Origin: Sphingopyxis sp. OAS728
GTDB taxonomy: Bacteria; Pseudomonadota; Alphaproteobacteria; Sphingomonadales; Sphingomonadaceae
Reading direction: 5' to 3'
DNA: 64,000 nt
NCBI RefSeq assembly: GCF_014873485.1
Contig: NZ_JADBDT010000001.1
Span: forward strand, 4,334,501 to 4,398,500
The notes under the pieces were generated by a model. The model had not been told where the DNA came from and did not search any database. It saw only the letters and a list, made by a program, of their open reading frames with translations. The position numbers and the translations under genes are program-made. Below, piece by piece: positions 43,596 through 52,544 of this stretch. The stretch's first letter is position 1. Every line of letters begins with the position of its first letter.

Positions 43596-44514
43596 TCTGA
43601 AACAGCGCATCGACGAGGCGACCGGCACGAGCACGGTCGGCCATGAGTGGGACGGGATCGAGGAACTCGATACGCCGATGCCGCGCTGGTGGCTCTGGAC
43701 CTTTTACGCCACGATCGTCTGGGGGCTGGCTTATGTCGTCCTCTATCCGGCGTGGCCGATGGTCGACAGCGCGACCAAGGGCGTCCTCGGCTGGTCGAGC
43801 CGCGGCGACCTTGCAAAGGAAATGGCGGCCGATGCGAAGCGCCGCGCGCCGACGGTCAATGCCATCGCGGCAACCGCGATTACCGATCTGCCCGCGGAGC
43901 CCGAACTGATGCAGGCGGCGGTGCAGGGCGGCGGCGCGGCATTCCGCGTCCATTGCGTCCAGTGCCATGGTGCGGGCGGCGCGGGGGTGAAGAATCTCTA
44001 CCCCAGCCTGACCGACGACGACTGGCTGTGGGGCGGGGATCTGGCCACCATCGAATATACGGTCACGCATGGCATCCGGAACCCGGACCACAAGGCGACA
44101 CGCACCAGCCTGATGCCCGCCTTCGGCCGCGACGGCATTCTCGAAGCGGCGCAGATCGGCGACGTCGTCAGCTTCGTCCGCACGATCAGCCGGCAGGAAA
44201 AGGCCAGCGCATCGTCGGTGCGCGGCGCGGCGCTGTTCGCGGACAATTGCGCGGTGTGTCACGGCGCGGGCGGTGAAGGCGGGCGGCAGGTCGGAGCCCC
44301 GAAACTGACCGATGCGATCTGGCTGTATGGCGGCGATCGCGACAGCCTGACCGCGACGATCACGCAGCCGCGCAACGGCGTGATGCCGCGTTGGGGCGGC
44401 CGGCTCGATCCGGTCACGATCAAGATGCTGGCGGCCTATGTCTATTCGCTGGGCGGCGGCGAGAAGGGGCTCGCGCCCGTCGCCGAAGGGGCGGGAGCCG
44501 ATGGCCAGCCCTGA
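43588..44514 (+). CDS. ccoP: cbb3 oxidase subunit III, dihaem cytochrome c
   Basis: 308 residues. Seen: conserved N-terminus GTSTVGHEWDGIEELDTPMPRWWLW, one membrane helix, and two haem c sites, CVQCHGAGG and CAVCHGAGG, each with downstream Met (SLMPAFG, GVMPRWGG). Electron entry subunit facing the periplasm. Overlaps ccoG by 14 bases. Confidence 0.96.
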   Translation: MADLKQRIDEATGTSTVGHEWDGIEELDTPMPRWWLWTFYATIVWGLAYVVLYPAWPMVDSATKGVLGWSSRGDLAKEMAADAKRRAPTVNAIAATAITDLPAEPELMQAAVQGGGAAFRVHCVQCHGAGGAGVKNLYPSLTDDDWLWGGDLATIEYTVTHGIRNPDHKATRTSLMPAFGRDGILEAAQIGDVVSFVRTISRQEKASASSVRGAALFADNCAVCHGAGGEGGRQVGAPKLTDAIWLYGGDRDSLTATITQPRNGVMPRWGGRLDPVTIKMLAAYVYSLGGGEKGLAPVAEGAGADGQP

Positions 44515-45958
44515 AGATCTCTCCGGCCAGCCGGCGCCGCTCTATGAAGCGCGGAAGGGCGTTTACCCGAAGGCGGTGAACGGTCCCTTCCGCCGCTTCA
44601 AATGGGCGATCATGGCGGTCACGCTCGTGATCTATTACGGGACGCCGTGGATCCGCTGGGATCGCGGTCCTTACGCGCCCGATCAGGCGGTGCTCGTCGA
44701 CCTTGCGAACCGGCGTTTCTACATGTTCCAGATCGAGATCTGGCCACATGAATTCTATTATGTCGCGGGCCTGCTCATCATGGCGGGGATCGGGCTGTTC
44801 CTTGTCACCAGCGCAGTCGGGCGCGCCTGGTGCGGTTATGCCTGTCCGCAGACGGTGTGGACCGACCTGTTCCAGCATGTCGACCGGCTGATCGACGGCG
44901 ACCGCAACGCGCAGGTCCGGCTGGCGAACGGCCCGTGGACGGCCGAAAAGCTGGCGAAGCGGGTGATCAAATATGGCATCTATCTGGCCATCGCCTTCTG
45001 GACCGGCGGCGCGTGGATCATGTATTTCGCCGATGCGCCGACGCTGACGGCGGATTTCTGGACGGGACAGGCGGCGCTTGTCGCCTATGGCACCGTCGCC
45101 GTGCTGACCGCGACGACCTTCATCCTCGGCGGATTTATGCGCGAACAGGTGTGCGTCTATATGTGCCCCTGGCCGCGCATCCAGACCGCGATGATGGATG
45201 AAAAATCGCTGCTGGTGACATACAAGGACTGGCGCGGCGAACCGCGCGGCAGCGTCAAGAAGGCGCAGGCTCACCCCGGCGGCTTCGGCGACTGCATCGA
45301 CTGCAACCAGTGCGTCGCCGTGTGCCCGACGGGAATCGACATTCGCGAAGGGCCGCAGATCGGTTGCATCACCTGCGCACTCTGTATCGACGCGTGCGAC
45401 AGGGCGATGGCGCAGGTCGGTCGCCCGCGCGGGCTGATCGACTATTGCACGCTCGACGATGCGGCGACCGAAAAGGCAGGCGGCACCGGGCAGCCGATCC
45501 GCAAGACGCTGCTGCGTCCGCGCACCTTGATCTATTTCGGCGTCTGGACCGCAATCGGTGCGGCGATGCTCTTTTCGCTCGGCGAGCGGACGCGGCTCGA
45601 CCTTGCCGTCCAGCACGAGCGCAGCCCGCTCTTCGTCCAGCTTTCCGACGGCCACATCCGCAACAATTACACGCTGAAGCTGCGCAATATGGAAACGCGC
45701 CCGCGCCGGGTCGCGGTGAGTGTCAGCGGGCTTCCCGGTGCGGTGCTGTGGACCGACTCCGGTTCGCGTGAAAAGGCCGGGCAGCGTATCGAACTGGCGC
45801 TGCCCGCCGACAGCGTCACGAGCGTCAAACTTTTCGTCGCGGCGCCCGCCATCGGTCCGGCGCGGCAGGATTTCACGATCGGTACGCGCGGGCTCGACGG
45901 CGATCCGCGCGGCGACAGCGACATCATCCAGTTCGACCGGCCGGAGGCGGGACAATGA
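44501..45958 (+). CDS. ccoG: CcoG/RdxA, membrane ferredoxin for cbb3 assembly
   Basis: 485 residues. Seen: about five membrane helices, CGYACPQTVWTDLF, two 4Fe-4S motifs CIDCNQCVAVCP and CITCALCIDAC, and a C-terminal Ig-like FixG domain (NNYTLKLRNMETRPRRVAVSVSG). GGGAG precedes the ATG at 44501; the frame is open upstream to 44438. CcoG is a copper reductase acting in CuB delivery in studied bacteria. Confidence 0.94.
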   Translation: MASPEDLSGQPAPLYEARKGVYPKAVNGPFRRFKWAIMAVTLVIYYGTPWIRWDRGPYAPDQAVLVDLANRRFYMFQIEIWPHEFYYVAGLLIMAGIGLFLVTSAVGRAWCGYACPQTVWTDLFQHVDRLIDGDRNAQVRLANGPWTAEKLAKRVIKYGIYLAIAFWTGGAWIMYFADAPTLTADFWTGQAALVAYGTVAVLTATTFILGGFMREQVCVYMCPWPRIQTAMMDEKSLLVTYKDWRGEPRGSVKKAQAHPGGFGDCIDCNQCVAVCPTGIDIREGPQIGCITCALCIDACDRAMAQVGRPRGLIDYCTLDDAATEKAGGTGQPIRKTLLRPRTLIYFGVWTAIGAAMLFSLGERTRLDLAVQHERSPLFVQLSDGHIRNNYTLKLRNMETRPRRVAVSVSGLPGAVLWTDSGSREKAGQRIELALPADSVTSVKLFVAAPAIGPARQDFTIGTRGLDGDPRGDSDIIQFDRPEAGQ

Positions 45959-46425
45959 CCGACGCGCGCAAGCCCAAAAAGTTCACCGGCTGGCACATGG
46001 CCGCGGTTCTCGTGGTCTTTTTCGCGGTGGTGATGACGGTCAATTTCACCATGGCGCGCTTCGCCATGTCGACCTTTGGCGGCAAGGTGGTCGAGAACAG
46101 CTATGTCGCGAGCCAGCATTATAACGAATGGCTGAAACGCGCCGATGCGCAGGACCGGCTGGGGTGGAATGAGAGCATCACGCTCGATGCGGAGCGGCAT
46201 GTCCTTCTGACGATCCGCAAGGACGGAGCCCTGCTCGATGGCGTTCAGGCCGCCGCGACCATCAATCACCCCCTTGGGCGCACCGCGCCCGCTGCGCTGC
46301 GTTTCGAGCCGGCGGCGGGCGGCGTGCTGCGCTCGGTCGAGCCGCTGGTGTTGGGGCGCTGGCGGCTCGACCTTATCGTCCGGCACGGCGCCGACGAAGC
46401 CCGCTATCGCGAGGATCTGCAATGA
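45955..46425 (+). CDS. ccoH: FixH/CcoH assembly protein
   Basis: 156 residues: FTGWHMAAVLVVFFAVVMTVNFTMARFAMSTFGG (membrane anchor with the conserved WH and VN), then a periplasmic domain with NSYVASQHYNEWLKRADAQDRLGW, the family hallmark. Four-base overlaps with ccoG and ccoI. Confidence 0.93.
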   Translation: MTDARKPKKFTGWHMAAVLVVFFAVVMTVNFTMARFAMSTFGGKVVENSYVASQHYNEWLKRADAQDRLGWNESITLDAERHVLLTIRKDGALLDGVQAAATINHPLGRTAPAALRFEPAAGGVLRSVEPLVLGRWRLDLIVRHGADEARYREDLQ

Positions 46426-48536
46426 CCGTCACCGCCCTTGTCGAACGCGACTTCGCGGTGCCCGATATCCGCTGCGCGGGCTGCATCGCCAAGCTGGAGC
46501 AAGGACTGGTGCGCGACAGGCGCATCGCCGCCGCGCGCGTCAATTTCACCGAAAAGCGCGTGCATCTGTCCTATACCGCCGACACCGACATGCCCGACCT
46601 GATCGGCGCCTTTTCGAGCCTGGGTTTCGAAGCCCACCCGATCGGAAGCGGCCCCGACGAAGCCGATGCCGAAGCCGAAACGAGCCGTGAGTTGCTGCGC
46701 GCGGTCGCGGTGTCGGGCTTCGCGATGATGAACATCATGCTGCTCTCGGTGTCGGTCTGGTCGGGCGCGGCGGGGGCTACGCGCGACCTGTTCCACTGGC
46801 TGTCGGCGGCAATCGCCCTGCCGACGATAGCTTACGCCGGACGCCCCTTCTTCCGTTCGGCCTGGCGCGCGCTGCGTCATCGCCGCACCAATATGGACGT
46901 GCCGATCAGCATCGGGGTCCTGCTCGTCAGCGTCATGAGCCTCTACGAGACGGCGACGCACGGCGCCCACGCCTACTTCGATGGCGCAGTAATGCTGCTC
47001 TTTTTCCTGCTCTGCGGCCGCTGGCTCGACAGCGTGATGCGCGACCGCGCGCGGGGCGGCGTCACCGCGCTGCTCCGCAACATGGGCACCGGTGCGATGG
47101 TCTTTGGCCACGAACGCTCGACGCGCTGGGTGGACGCGACGGCGCTTGAGCCGGATATGGTCATGCTCGTCGCTGCCGGTGAGCGGCTCGCGGCGGACGG
47201 CGTCATCGCGAGCGGATCGAGCAGCATCGATCTGTCGCTGCTGACCGGCGAAAGCGCGCCGCAGACGGTTCGCCCGGGCGACGTCGTTCATGCGGGCACC
47301 CTCAACCTCGATGCACCGCTGAAGGTTCGCGTCACCGCTGCGGGCAGCGATACTGCGATCGCCGATATCGCCAGGCTGATGGGCGAGGCCGCGCAGGGTA
47401 AGTCGCGCTATGTCCGGATCGCCGATCGCGCGGCCCGCCTCTATGCACCGGCCGTCCATTGCCTTGCGCTGCTTGCCTTCGCAGGCTGGATGATCGCGGG
47501 CGCCGGCTGGCATCACAGCCTGCTCATCGCTGCAGCGGTGCTTATCATCACTTGCCCGTGCGCACTCGGCCTTGCTGTGCCCGCCGCGCAAATCGTCGCC
47601 GCGGGGGCCCTGATGCGCAAGGGGGTGCTGATCAAGGATGGCTCGGCGCTGGAGCGCCTGTCCGAAGTCGACCTCGCGCTTGTCGACAAGACCGGGACGC
47701 TCACGCTTGGCCGCCCCGAGGCGCTCGAACTCGGGCTGCTCGATATCGGCGTCAAATCGTTGGTCCTCGCGCTGGCTCAGTCGAGCCGTCATCCGCTCAG
47801 CGAAGCGCTGACCCGCGGGCTGCAAGCCTATGACGTTCGTCCCGCCGAGGTCGCTTCGATCCGAGAAACCGCGGGGTTCGGGGTGGAAGCTCGCTGGGCC
47901 GACCGCACCGTGACGCTCAGTCGGCCGCTCGGCACCGGGCTGGGCGATGCGCTCGCGACCCAGTTCGCCGTCGACGGGCGTCCGGTGGCGACGATCCGCT
48001 TCGCCGACCAGCTGCGTCCCGACGCGCGCGACGCGGTCGATGCGCTGCGCGAAGCCGGGATCGCGGCCATGATCCTGTCGGGCGATCGTGCCGAAGCCGT
48101 CGCCCCTGTGGCGCGCGAGCTCGGCCTCACCGCGCAGACCGGTATGAGCCCTCAAGACAAGCTCGCCGCGATCGCACGGCAGACGGCGCTCGGGCACAAG
48201 GTGTTGATGCTGGGCGACGGCCTCAATGACGGTCCGGCGCTTGCCGCAGGTTATGCCTCGATGGCGCCGGGCTCCGCGAGCGACGGCGGCAAAAATGCCG
48301 CCGACTGCATATTTATGGGCGACCGATTGATGCCCGTGGTCGAGACGGTGCGCATGGCGCGGCGAACCCAGGCGATCGTTCGGCAGAATTTTATGCTCGC
48401 GATCGTCTACAACGTCGTCGCCGTGCCGCTTGCGTTCGCCGGACTCGTCACCCCGTTGATCGCCGCGGTCGCCATGTCGGGATCGTCGCTTCTCGTCGTC
48501 GGCAATGCCCTGCGCCTCAAAGGCGCGATCCGGTGA
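46422..48536 (+). CDS. ccoI: CcoI/FixI copper-transporting P-type ATPase
   Basis: 704 residues. Seen: N-terminal metal-binding domain with CAGC (IRCAGCIAKLEQGL), eight expected helices, the copper-site CPC in ITCPCALGLAVP, phosphorylation motif DKTGTLT, the SRHPLSE motif with the HP pair, and hinge GDGLNDGPAL. P1B-1/4-type Cu exporter that supplies periplasmic copper to the oxidase CuB centre. It overlaps both neighbours by 4 bases. Confidence 0.95.
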   Translation: MTVTALVERDFAVPDIRCAGCIAKLEQGLVRDRRIAAARVNFTEKRVHLSYTADTDMPDLIGAFSSLGFEAHPIGSGPDEADAEAETSRELLRAVAVSGFAMMNIMLLSVSVWSGAAGATRDLFHWLSAAIALPTIAYAGRPFFRSAWRALRHRRTNMDVPISIGVLLVSVMSLYETATHGAHAYFDGAVMLLFFLLCGRWLDSVMRDRARGGVTALLRNMGTGAMVFGHERSTRWVDATALEPDMVMLVAAGERLAADGVIASGSSSIDLSLLTGESAPQTVRPGDVVHAGTLNLDAPLKVRVTAAGSDTAIADIARLMGEAAQGKSRYVRIADRAARLYAPAVHCLALLAFAGWMIAGAGWHHSLLIAAAVLIITCPCALGLAVPAAQIVAAGALMRKGVLIKDGSALERLSEVDLALVDKTGTLTLGRPEALELGLLDIGVKSLVLALAQSSRHPLSEALTRGLQAYDVRPAEVASIRETAGFGVEARWADRTVTLSRPLGTGLGDALATQFAVDGRPVATIRFADQLRPDARDAVDALREAGIAAMILSGDRAEAVAPVARELGLTAQTGMSPQDKLAAIARQTALGHKVLMLGDGLNDGPALAAGYASMAPGSASDGGKNAADCIFMGDRLMPVVETVRMARRTQAIVRQNFMLAIVYNVVAVPLAFAGLVTPLIAAVAMSGSSLLVVGNALRLKGAIR

Positions 48537-48688
48537 ACGGCCTCATATTGCTCATTCCGATCGCGCTCGGACTCGGCCTGCTCGGGCTCGCCGCATTCTT
48601 CTGGTCATTGCGCCAGGGGCAGTTCGAGGATCTCGACGGCGCGGCGCTGCGGATCTTCGTCGAGGATGAAGAGGATCGAACCGCATGA
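48533..48688 (+). CDS. ccoS: CcoS assembly protein
   Basis: 51 residues from GTG at 48533: a single transmembrane helix (LILLIPIALGLGLLGLAAFFW) followed by the CcoS signature SLRQGQFEDLDGAALRIFVEDE. Required for cofactor insertion in cbb3 oxidase. Overlaps ccoI and the next small gene by 4 bases each. Confidence 0.93.
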   Translation: MNGLILLIPIALGLGLLGLAAFFWSLRQGQFEDLDGAALRIFVEDEEDRTA

Positions 48689-48912
48689 TCGCGCGCCGGA
48701 TGGGGGCCGTCGTGGCGGCGGCGGGCCTCGCCGCCGCACCGCTCGCGACCGACGCGCGCGTCATACGCGTCAGGGCGTGCGGCGGCGCCGCGCAGCATCT
48801 TGTCCTGCCTGCCGATCCCGCCCAGCCGCGCGATGCCGGCAGTTGCGTCAAGGCGTGTCACGCCATGACCGACCGCCGGGACCGGCTGTCGGGCAAGCGA
48901 GGATGCTGTTGA
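48685..48912 (+). CDS. small Cys-rich exported protein after ccoS
   Basis: 75 residues. ATG overlaps the ccoS stop (ATGA), so it is translated with the oxidase operon. Seen: a Sec-like signal peptide (MIARRMGAVVAAAGLAAAPLATDA), then a short mature part with five Cys: RACGG, SCVKACHAM and a terminal CC. No domain recognised. Thiols plus operon position suggest copper or haem handling in the periplasm, an inference only. Confidence 0.65.
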   Translation: MIARRMGAVVAAAGLAAAPLATDARVIRVRACGGAAQHLVLPADPAQPRDAGSCVKACHAMTDRRDRLSGKRGCC

Positions 48913-48923
48913 CGCGGCGGGTT

Positions 48924-48937
48924 TTGATCCCGGTCAA
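48924..48937. promoter_or_regulatory. FNR/FixK-type box of hemN
   Basis: TTGAT-CCCG-GTCAA, 34 bp upstream of the hemN ATG. Confidence 0.75.
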
Positions 48938-48971
48938 TGTCGCCGCTGCGGGCGCCGCGTAAAACCGCCGC

Positions 48972-50327
48972 ATGTGGTCTTATCATCCCGATCTTCTCGC
49001 CCGGCCCGTGCCGCGATACACCAGCTATCCAACGGCAATGGAATTTGCCGACGACGTCGGCGCCGACGCCTATGCACAGGCACTCGACGCAGTCGAAGCC
49101 GCGACGCCGATTTCGCTTTATGTCCATATCCCCTTTTGCGAGCAGATCTGCTGGTATTGCGGCTGCAACACCGGCGCGGCGGGACGCAAGCATCGGCTCG
49201 CCGACTATCTCGCGGCGCTCCAGTCGGAGATCACACTTGTCGCCAAGCGGCTCGGGGGCCGCGGACGCGTCCAGCGCATTGCATTCGGCGGCGGTAGCCC
49301 TAACGCGATCGCCCCGGTCGAGCTGGTGCGCCTGCTCGACCTGTTGCTTACCCTTTTCGATGCGCACCGGCCCGAGATATCGATCGAGCTCGATCCGCGC
49401 GGTTTCTCCGCGGAATGGGCGCTTGTGCTGGCTGCCGCTCGCGTGACCCGCGTGAGCCTCGGCGTGCAGACTTTTGCGCCGCATATCCAGCAGGCAATCG
49501 GACGCATCCAGCCGCTCTCCCACATCGAACGCGTCGTGGCCGGGCTTCGGCTGCGCGATATCGACGCCATCAATTTCGATCTGATGTACGGCCTGCCGGG
49601 TCAGACTCTCGCCGATCTCGATGAGACGCTCGAGGAAACGATCCGTCTCGCGCCGAGCCGGATATCGCTTTTTGGCTATGCGCATCTCCCGAACATGATT
49701 CCGCGCCAGCGCCAGATCGAGGCCAGCAATCTGCCCGACCATGAATTGCGCTTCGAGCAGGCTCGGCGCGGTTATGAGCGCCTCACCGATGCGGGCTATG
49801 TTCCCGTCGGATTCGATCATTTCGCGCTGCCTTCCGATCCGCTTGCCGACGCCGCGCGCGACGGGCGGGTGAGCCGCAATTTTCAGGGCTTTACCGAGGA
49901 CGACAGCCCGGTTCTGATCGGCATCGGTGCCAGTGCGATCAGCCGGTTTCCCGATCTCATCGTCCAGAATGAAAAACGCGCGGGCGTTTATCGTGACCTC
50001 ATTGCGGCCGATCAGTTGACCGCTGTTCGCGGCGTTGTGATCGACGCCGATGACCGCGAGCGCGGACGGCTCATCAAGGAGTTGCTGTGCCACGGGACCG
50101 CTTGCCTCGACGCGCGCTGGCTAAAGTCTGCGCGGGCCGCGCTTGCGCCCTTCGAGCGCCTGAATATCCTTCGCTGGGAGGGTGAAAGGCTCGTCGTCGA
50201 GGACCATGGCCTGCCCTACGCCCGACTGGTCGCCGCGCAATTCGACCGTCATCGCGGCGCGATCACTCGTGAGGACCTCGAGCCTATGTTTCCCAATTGC
50301 GCAGATAGGACAGCAAGCAGGACATGA
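48972..50327 (+). CDS. hemN: oxygen-independent coproporphyrinogen III dehydrogenase
   Basis: Radical SAM enzyme making protoporphyrinogen without oxygen, 451 residues. Seen: radical-SAM motif CEQICWYC (Cys56, 60, 63) with an extra Cys65 as in E. coli HemN, GGGSPN, ELDPRGFSAE, NFDLMYGLPGQT and the C-terminal HemN domain (RNFQGFTEDD, IGIGASAIS). Start at 48972 (MWSYHPDLLARPVPRYTSYP). A separate FNR-type box shows it can be transcribed apart from ccoNOQPGHIS. Complements haem supply for the oxidase. The C-terminus is slightly longer than usual. Confidence 0.95.
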   Translation: MWSYHPDLLARPVPRYTSYPTAMEFADDVGADAYAQALDAVEAATPISLYVHIPFCEQICWYCGCNTGAAGRKHRLADYLAALQSEITLVAKRLGGRGRVQRIAFGGGSPNAIAPVELVRLLDLLLTLFDAHRPEISIELDPRGFSAEWALVLAAARVTRVSLGVQTFAPHIQQAIGRIQPLSHIERVVAGLRLRDIDAINFDLMYGLPGQTLADLDETLEETIRLAPSRISLFGYAHLPNMIPRQRQIEASNLPDHELRFEQARRGYERLTDAGYVPVGFDHFALPSDPLADAARDGRVSRNFQGFTEDDSPVLIGIGASAISRFPDLIVQNEKRAGVYRDLIAADQLTAVRGVVIDADDRERGRLIKELLCHGTACLDARWLKSARAALAPFERLNILRWEGERLVVEDHGLPYARLVAAQFDRHRGAITREDLEPMFPNCADRTASRT

Positions 50328-50454
50328 TATAAATCCTCCGCTAACTGCAGAAATCTGCAGCTCACCTGTACGTGTTATCCCTAATGGGAAGCGTGTCCGC
50401 CCTGACAGATAGAAGCCTCATATCCCGGCTATTTCAACCTTTAGGGGCAGGCTC

Positions 50455-51342
50455 ATGCGCTACGACCAGATTTTCAGCGACGCGATCGCGCGCCTGCACG
50501 ACGAGGGACGATATCGGGTGTTCGTCGATATCCTGCGGGACCGCGGCGCCTACCCCGGCGCGCGCTGCTTTGATGCCGATGGGGAAGCGAGGCCGATCAC
50601 CGTCTGGTGTTCGAACGACTATCTCGGCATGGGGCACCACCCGGCGGTCCTCGATGCAATCGAAGCCGCAATCGCTGATGTCGGTGCGGGCTCGGGCTGC
50701 ACACGGAATATCAGCGGCAACACCCATTATCATATCGAACTCGAGCGCGAGCTTGCCGATCTCCATGGCAAGGAGAGTGCGCTCCTCTTTACGTCGGGCT
50801 ATGTGTCGAACGACGCCACGCTCGCGACGCTGGGCAAGCTCCTGCCCAGCTGCGTGATATTTTCGGACGAGCTAAATCACGCGAGCATGATTGCTGGCAT
50901 TCGCAATGCGGGATGCGAGCGGAAAATCTTTCGCCACAATGATCTGGCTCATCTCGAGGCACTGCTTGCCGAAACCGACCCCGCGCGGGCAAAGCTCATC
51001 GCCTTCGCGATTGTCTATTCGATGGACGGCGACGTCGCGCCGATCGCCGCGATCTGCGATTTGGCCGATCGCTATCAGGCCCTCACCTATCTCGATGAAG
51101 TCCACGCTGTCGGTATGTACGGCTCGCGCGGAGGCGGTATATCGGAGTGCGATGAACTGGCGCACCGCGTCGGCGTGATCGAGGGCACGCTCGCCGAGGC
51201 CTTCGGCATCATGGGCGGTTATATCGCCGCGAGCCGCGCAGTCATTGACTGCATTCGCAGCTATGCACCAGGCTTCATCTTCACGACCTCGCTGTCGCCA
51301 ATTCTCGCCGCCGGCGCGCTCGCCAGTGTTCGCCACCTCTGA
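50455..51342 (+). pseudogene. hemA: 5-aminolevulinate synthase, inactivated copy
   Basis: Starts [23 protein letters not shown] like a normal ALAS and keeps substrate and PLP-pocket motifs ([43 protein letters not shown]). Two lesions: the PLP-binding Lys, always K in TLAKAFG, is Glu248 here (GAG at 51196), and the frame stops after SVRHL (295 residues; about 400 expected). Two bases further along, another frame continues KVSTSERE-QQAAAQRL (to about 51400), as an ALAS would, so a small indel caused the stop; homology is then lost. The product cannot be a normal ALAS. Lies 127 bp after hemN. Confidence 0.85.
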
Positions 51343-51649
51343 AAGTGTCAACATCTGAACGCGAAGGACAGCAGGCCGCTGCTCAGCGGCTTATGCTCCC
51401 GAAAGCCTCCCGACCGCAAACGGCCAATAGCTAGCGATCGATAGTCTGCAGAGGTCGGTCTATTGTAACGTGGGTTTGGGAGAGTGGCCGTTGATATGAT
51501 TGGTCTTCTCGGGAATGTGGCGCGCGGGATCAGGATGAGGCGGCACTTCTTCTGAAGGTTGCACGGGGATTTTTCTGGCTCGATCCTTCTTCTCGCCGGC
51601 AGCTATCATCTCTCGCATATAAAACTCCCATGCGCTTCATTGGCGGCGA
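51343..51649. other. 307-bp gap after the hemA remnant
   Basis: The first 60 bases are out-of-frame hemA remnant. A GACCGCAAACGGCCA word (51411-51425) resembles one next to repeat copy B (59247-59261). The rest shows no gene. Confidence 0.4.
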
Positions 51650-51847
51650 TCAGGCTGCAACCGATCCTTCCGCAACACTGTAGCTAAGGAAATTGGGTGC
51701 AAGGCCGCGACCTTCGCGGAAACGGTTGATGCGCTTCGCATAGTGGCGCGCGAGGTCGAAATTGGTGGTGGCGAGTCCAGTCTGGCGTGCGCGGCCGGCT
51801 TCCATCAGCGCAATCTGATGGTGGTAGAAAAGCTGGTTCATATCCAT
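51650..51847 (-). CDS. small conserved-looking protein, 65 residues
   Basis: MDMNQLFYHHQIALMEAGRARQ followed by FDLARHYAKRINRFREGRGL: two amphipathic helices with many Arg/His, no Cys or membrane segment. Coherent coding sequence; unknown family. Same strand as four further small genes up to cspA (52751). Confidence 0.6.
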   Translation of the reverse strand: MDMNQLFYHHQIALMEAGRARQTGLATTNFDLARHYAKRINRFREGRGLAPNFLSYSVAEGSVAA

Positions 51848-51886
51848 GGCTTTGTCCTTAATCGGTCCGGGAATGGATGGCCCTGC

Positions 51887-52099
51887 TCAGGCGAGGCATT
51901 GGGTTCGCAGAGCCTCGGCAATCCGGTCCTTTTCGGCGCGTGCTGCCTCGGACTTCTGTTGCCTGCTCGCCATGGCATGCCAGGCGGCGGCCGAACGAAG
52001 GTTGCGGTCCCGCACCTCCATCAGATCGGACGCGGCGGCATCGGCTTCGCAGCGTTCGGCCTGCTCACGATAATGTTCACTCGTCGATGTTGCGGCCAT
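51887..52099 (-). CDS. small helical protein, 70 residues
   Basis: EHYREQAERCEADAAASDLMEVRDRNLRSAAAWHAMASRQQ: charged and alanine-rich, predicted all-helical, resembling short proteins of unknown function common in alphaproteobacteria. AAAGGATAG precedes the ATG. No membrane segment. Confidence 0.6.
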   Translation of the reverse strand: MAATSTSEHYREQAERCEADAAASDLMEVRDRNLRSAAAWHAMASRQQKSEAARAEKDRIAEALRTQCLA

Positions 52100-52115
52100 G
52101 CTGCTATCCTTTCGA

Positions 52116-52259
52116 TCAATCGATCATGTGAGCGATGAGGCGTTTGAGTTCCCGCCGCGAGAGGGTCGGGGAGGGCAGCGCTCGTTGGCGCGGCTGCATC
52201 GGCTTTCCTGCTAGCGGAAGGGCGGAAAGGCTCGGGGAAATACTGCTATTCTGAAACAT
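52116..52259 (-). CDS. possible small protein, 47 residues
   Basis: Open frame MFQNSSISPSLSALPLAGKPM ending SRRELKRLIAHMID; the last 14 residues look like a real helix seen at the ends of small sphingomonad proteins. The ribosome site is weak. Falls between two likely small genes on the same strand. Confidence 0.35.
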   Translation of the reverse strand: MFQNSSISPSLSALPLAGKPMQPRQRALPSPTLSRRELKRLIAHMID

Positions 52260-52281
52260 ATTGGTCTTCTTGGGTTAGATG

Positions 52282-52536
52282 TCAGCGCCGCTTGCTCGCG
52301 GCGCCCGGACTGCCCGGACCGCGATCGCGATAAACGATGCGGCCCTTGGTCAGATCATAGGGTGTCATTTCGACGCGCACGGCGTCGCCGACAACGGATC
52401 GGATGCGGAAACGCCGCATCCGGCCGGCTGTGTAGGCAATGAGCCGATGGCCGTTTTCGAGTTCGACGCGGAATCGCCCGTCGGGCAGAATCTCGTCGAT
52501 CATGCCCTCGAAGGTGAGAACCTCTTCCTTGGCCAT
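52282..52536 (-). CDS. infA: translation initiation factor IF-1 paralogue
   Basis: 84 residues. Seen: [57 protein letters not shown], the OB-fold of IF-1. The C-terminal extension [12 protein letters not shown] and deviations from the housekeeping sequence suggest an accessory second copy. It is 8 bases downstream of cspA, so probably expressed with it during cold or stress. Confidence 0.92.
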   Translation of the reverse strand: MAKEEVLTFEGMIDEILPDGRFRVELENGHRLIAYTAGRMRRFRIRSVVGDAVRVEMTPYDLTKGRIVYRDRGPGSPGAASKRR

Positions 52537-52544
52537 CTAAAGCG

